A stretch of 64,000 bases of DNA, from the NCBI RefSeq assembly GCF_003597395.2, contig NC_133774.1:48394363-48458362 (forward strand), read 5' to 3'. The position numbers and the translations under genes are program-made. This document shows, one piece after another, positions 60,595 through 64,000 of the stretch. Each line of letters starts with the position of its first letter. The stretch's first letter is position 1. The DNA is from Chelonoidis abingdonii (lineage: Eukaryota > Chordata > Testudines > Testudinidae). The notes below the pieces were generated by a model that was given only the letters and a program-made list of their open reading frames with translations, was not told the DNA's origin and ran no database searches.

Positions 60595-61576
60595 CTGAAT
60601 ATCTGCTCTAGGAAAACTCAGTTCAAGGGACTTGCTCCAGCACTCAGATGTCCACCTCCCTTAGAGTGCAGACCCAAAGATATATTATGAAATTTGCCCC
60701 CTCCCTCAACGTGGAGAGAGGTGTGCACACTTCTCTCCCCCCCTCCCTGAGTTAGAAATTTGTTTATTATTAAACCTAGTTTCTTTAAACAAATTTTATT
60801 AACTATAAAAAGGCAGATTTTAAGTGGGAAAAGGGGTAACAAACAGAACAAAGCACATTACTAAGCAAATGAAATCAAACACGCAAACTAGGCTAATTTC
60901 ACTAAAGAAATTGGTTACAAATCATATTTCTTACCCTAGCTATTATTGCAGGCAGATTGCAAAGTTTCTGTTATATTCCTTTTCAGACTGGACCCCTGTC
61001 TCAGTCTGAAAGCAAGGGGGGATTCCAGTCTTTCTTCTTGGGCAGACCAGCCATGGAGAGGAGTCGTCCTGTTTGCTTTTCTCCCCATCCTTAAATAGGA
61101 TTTACATAAGGCGGGAATCCTTTGTTTCCCAATTTTGATCCCTCCTTCCTTTCCAGTAGAAAAAAAGTTATGAGAAGTCCAGGTAATGTTTTAGTATCAG
61201 GTGACAAGATCACCTGACTCTGTAAGATCACAGCATCCATGAGTCAGTTGCAGTATGGAGTGTCCACAGGAAGGCCAAGCTTTTCACAGTCCATTATCCT
61301 TGCTGTTGGGCCATCCGCCCTCTCTAGCTTTTCCATTGTTGTACCTGAACCCTTAGCAGTGGGTGTCACACAAAGTGGCATAGTTGAAATACAGCTACAG
61401 GAGTCAATATACCTAGCTTCAGATACAGAAATGATAGAGCCATACAAATTGGATAATCACCTTCAGTAAGTCACAACCTTCCCAATGATCTCAAATGAGC
61501 CATCTTGCATAAAGTATATCTCAGTTATTCATATCATAATAAAATTTTCATGAAGAATATGGAATGACAAATTACA
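60430..61576. mobile_element. solo LTR (TGTGATGGGC type), 1.15 kb, in the DIRS element
   Basis: It begins TGTGATGGGCTGGACC and ends AATTACA (TG...CA), flanked by GGGTC on both sides (60425-60429, 61577-61581), a perfect 5-bp target duplication as made by LTR-retroelement integrases. AATAAA near 61537 fits a polyadenylation signal on plus, so orientation is probably plus but unproven. No gag or pol accompanies it. An (AC)n microsatellite lies inside. The insertion splits DIRS gag from reverse transcriptase. Confidence 0.85.
60548..60593. repeat. (AC)n microsatellite, about 22 units
   Basis: An uninterrupted dinucleotide run inside the solo LTR. The Val/Cys-repeat frame on the minus strand is an artefact of it. 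Confidence 0.97.
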
Positions 61577-63029
61577 GGGTCCCTGAAGAGGAACAAGAAG
61601 GGGGATGAGAGGGTAGAAAGGAACTGGAAGGTGTAACTCCATGCCACAGTATTGAGGACTCAGCGATCCAAAGTTATAGTGGCCTGTGCAGGGAGGAAAA
61701 AAAGAAAGGTGGTTGGAAAACAGGAAAGATGGATCTGTGGTATAGTCTGGTAGGTCACCCTCGAGCACACCCTCAAAATGCTCACTTGCCCCCCTGCTTA
61801 TTGCAGGTCAAGCCCAAGTGGGAAGAAGGTGAAGGTGGGTGGCTTGGTGGCACTTGTAGCCCCCACTCTTTTTATGGTGCGGCTCCTGCCTGGATTGGCT
61901 CCCTTGACGCTGAGATGGCTGCCGTTTGAACTGCTTATGGGCTGGATCTGGAATGTACAACCCAGAAATTTTCAGGGTAGTGCAGGAGTCTCAGTCCATG
62001 CAGCTTACTGTCCATCTGTTCTGCAAACAGGGCCTGGCCATCAAAAGGGGAAGTCCTGCATTGACTGCTGAGCCTCACTCGACAGACCCGAGAGGAGCAG
62101 CCAGGATGCCCACCGCATAGAAATGGCCGAGGCCATGATGCAAGCTGCAGAGTCTGCCATGCCCGAAGCTGCTTGGAAGGCCACTCTGGCCGCTGCCGTG
62201 CCCTCTTCGAGGATTGCCTGGAATTCCTTATTGGACCCTTCGGGCAGTGAGACCTCAAATTTGGCCATAGTCTGCCACATGTTGCAGTCATAGCAGCCAA
62301 TGAAGACTTGGTGATCGGGCACTCTCAACTGAAGGCTGGAAGATTAATAAATTTTCGCCCAAACAGATCCAGTCTCTGAGTCTTTATTCTCGGGTGTAGC
62401 CCTGGGTTGACCCTGACTTTCCCTCTGATTAACAGCCTCAGCTATGAGGGGGATTGGGGACAGGTGAATATAAGGATACTCATGGCCTTTAGCTGAAACA
62501 AAGTATTTGTGCTCAGCCCTTTTTGAAATGGGTGGCAGGGAGGAGAGAGTTTGCCATAGGGCATTAACTATTTTCGATACCCCCTCATATAGGGGTAAAG
62601 CCACCCTGCCAGGCACTGTGGAGCAAAGAACATCAAACAGCAAGTCCAATGGCTCCTCAAGTGCCTCTACCTGGAGCCCCAGGTTAGAGGCGACCCTCTT
62701 CAAAAGCTCCTAATGAGCCTTGGCACCATCTTGTGGAACCGGGTGAGGGGGACCTGTAATAGCTTCGTCTGGTGACGATGAGGACAGAGCCAATGCCAAG
62801 GGATCTACCACATTCCCGGTGATCCAGTTGACTGCTCCTCTGGGTCCTCATGGGCCTGGGGTGGGGGTATCTTCCCCTGTGGGGCCTCCTCCACCTCCAG
62901 AGAAGGGTGGGATGCTGTGGCTGATGTGGTCCCCACCACTGGACCGGGAAACCTGCAAAGGCTGGGTAAACCCCTAAAGGTTCCAGGGGTACCACATCAT
63001 CAGCCATTGGCCAGGGAGCCAGGGGGCTC
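61577..63029 (-). pseudogene. DIRS gag-like region, broken
   Basis: Minus-strand frames 62684-63007 (PLEPLGVYPAFAG start), 62344-62703 (GLQVEALEEPLDLLFDVLCS, VALPLYEGVSKIVNALWQTL) and 62041-62328 (VFIGCYDCNMWQTMAKFEVS, EGTAAARVAFQAASGMAD) join in order with frame changes, as in DIRS gag-like proteins (family blocks YQAWLASYGYNLW...KFVQSLPEG, EEGRAVARTSLQAALDAADTAAR). The product would package the element's RNA. The LTR at 63030 ends the region on the right; the N-terminal part lies beyond 63973. Confidence 0.75.
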
Positions 63030-63973
63030 TGTCATAAACAGATAGCTAAGGGTTAATGTCTCTTTCACCTGGAAAGGGTTAACAAACAACACTTGACCAG
63101 AGGACCAATCAGGAAACAAGATACTTTCAAATCTCAAGGGAGGGAAGCCTTTGTTTGTGATTTTTGGGTTTGGCTTTGTTCTCTCTTTGGGTCCTGGACG
63201 GGACTAGAGGTGAAACCAGGTTTCTGCCAATTTCCCTGCTACAGTCTCTTATCTATTCAGAATAGTGGGTAAGTAAAGGCGGTTATAATCTTTTTAATTG
63301 TTTTGCTGTATTTGCAGCTGTGTATCTGGCTGGTGGAGTTTTAATGTGTATTTGGCTGAAAGTATCTTAAATTGTATTTCTGGTGGAGAAAGTTTTCTTT
63401 CTATTGGCTATAAGCTAGATAACCCTGTATATTTACCATCTTGACTACAGAGACAATTTTTATGTTTTTCCTTTTTTATTAAAGTTTCTTTTCTTTTTTT
63501 TTAGAATCTAATTGATCTTTCTGTTATCTTGGGTAAGACTCCAGGGAAGGGGGTCTGCACTCACCAGGGAATTGGTGGGAGGAAGAAGACAGGGGGGAGG
63601 GGAGATCTGCTCTCTGTGTTTATCTCTCTCTCTCCGGGAGAAGGGTGACGGGGAGAGAAACCTGATCTCTCTCTATTGTGTTTCAAATAGTTGAAGCACA
63701 ATATCTCCTGGTGTACCCAGGCAGGAACGATCTGGGAGGAGGTAAAGAGGGGGGAAGGGAAGTGGGTTATTTCCCTTTGTTGTGAGACTCAAGGAATCTG
63801 AGTCTTGGGGTCCCCAGGGAAGGTTTTGGGGAGACCAGAGTTCATCAGGCACCCAGAGTCCTGATTGGTGGCAGCGCTACAGGATCTAAGCTGGTAATTA
63901 AGCTTAGAGGATTCATGCTGGTACCCAAATTTTGGACGCTAAGGTTCAGATTTGGGAATTATATCATATGACA
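63030..63973 (+). mobile_element. solo LTR (TGTCATAAAC type), 0.94 kb, in DIRS gag
   Basis: Starts TGTCATAAACAGATAGC and ends CATATGACA (TG...CA). Flanks GGCTC (63025-63029) and GGGTC (63974-63978) agree at 4 of 5 bases. ATTAAA near 63477 followed by a T-rich stretch is a plausible polyadenylation site, supporting plus orientation. The LTR at 23439-24456 is a second, inverted and noisier member of the same family. No internal genes are present. Confidence 0.85.
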
Positions 63974-64000
63974 GGGTCGGTTGTGGTGCCAATGTCAATG

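Larger units (their letters stand above)
57437..64000 (-). mobile_element. DIRS-type tyrosine-recombinase retrotransposon, incomplete
   Basis: Read on the minus strand the order is gag (about 63029 to 61600), reverse transcriptase/RNase H (60429 to 59100) and tyrosine recombinase (58840 to 57764), then a hairpin terminal region (57437-57720). That order and the recombinase in place of a DDE integrase define DIRS elements, which integrate without target duplications. Two solo LTRs (60430-61576, 63030-63973) sit in it and the element continues beyond 64000. It probably inserted into the CR1 to its left, whose 3' remainder is not in the window. Confidence 0.88.

Overview
This window is vertebrate nuclear DNA, almost certainly from a turtle or tortoise. 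The evidence is the repeat content: several CR1 LINEs in both orientations, a PIF/Harbinger transposon, many non-autonomous hAT elements with clean 8-bp target duplications, DIRS-type tyrosine-recombinase retrotransposons, and TG...CA solo LTRs. I recognise many of these from turtle genomes by memory; no database was searched. There is no bacterial or viral gene organisation.

Only one piece of host coding sequence is convincing: a 100-bp exon on the minus strand (43057-43156) with proper splice sites. It encodes the segment just before the calponin-homology domain of an IQGAP protein, and its residues fit IQGAP2 better than IQGAP1 or IQGAP3. The window is therefore best read as two long introns of IQGAP2 on the minus strand: intron 2 to the left (1-43056) and intron 1 to the right (43157-64000). 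I did not find exon 1 or exon 3.

Layout. 1-19.9 kb: intron with isolated DNA transposons (hAT elements at 1768, 5517, 9874, 12142, 13749 and 18698), a C-rich 1.5-kb element, an L2-like remnant and a Penelope-like hairpin insertion. 19.9-34.2 kb: a direct duplication of about 3.4 kb (copy A, 19935-24483; copy B, 28873-32181). Between the copies lie a 25-base gap, a minus-strand CR1 and a G-rich minisatellite of about 2.8 kb. Copy A carries a solo LTR that copy B lacks, and copy B runs on into a nearly full CR1. 34.8-36.1 kb: a near-perfect 1.35-kb palindrome centred on a Penelope-like hairpin and ending exactly at a 226-base gap. 38.5-42.7 kb: a 4.2-kb Harbinger with two broken genes on opposite strands. 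43.06 kb: the IQGAP2 exon. 44.3-47.9 kb: a three-level nest (hAT in CR1 in a long-TIR hAT). 49-52.7 kb: CR1 and a degraded DIRS. 53-57.4 kb: a mariner-type MITE, a non-LTR RT remnant and another CR1. 57.4-64 kb: a minus-strand DIRS element broken by two solo LTRs and running off the window.

No transposable element here looks competent; each coding remnant has frameshifts, stops or lost catalytic residues. The interest lies in structure: datable nested insertions with readable target duplications, an empty/filled site pair for one LTR, the minisatellite between two duplicate arms, and the gap-associated palindrome, the last two being possible assembly artefacts. I saw no convincing new biochemical system.
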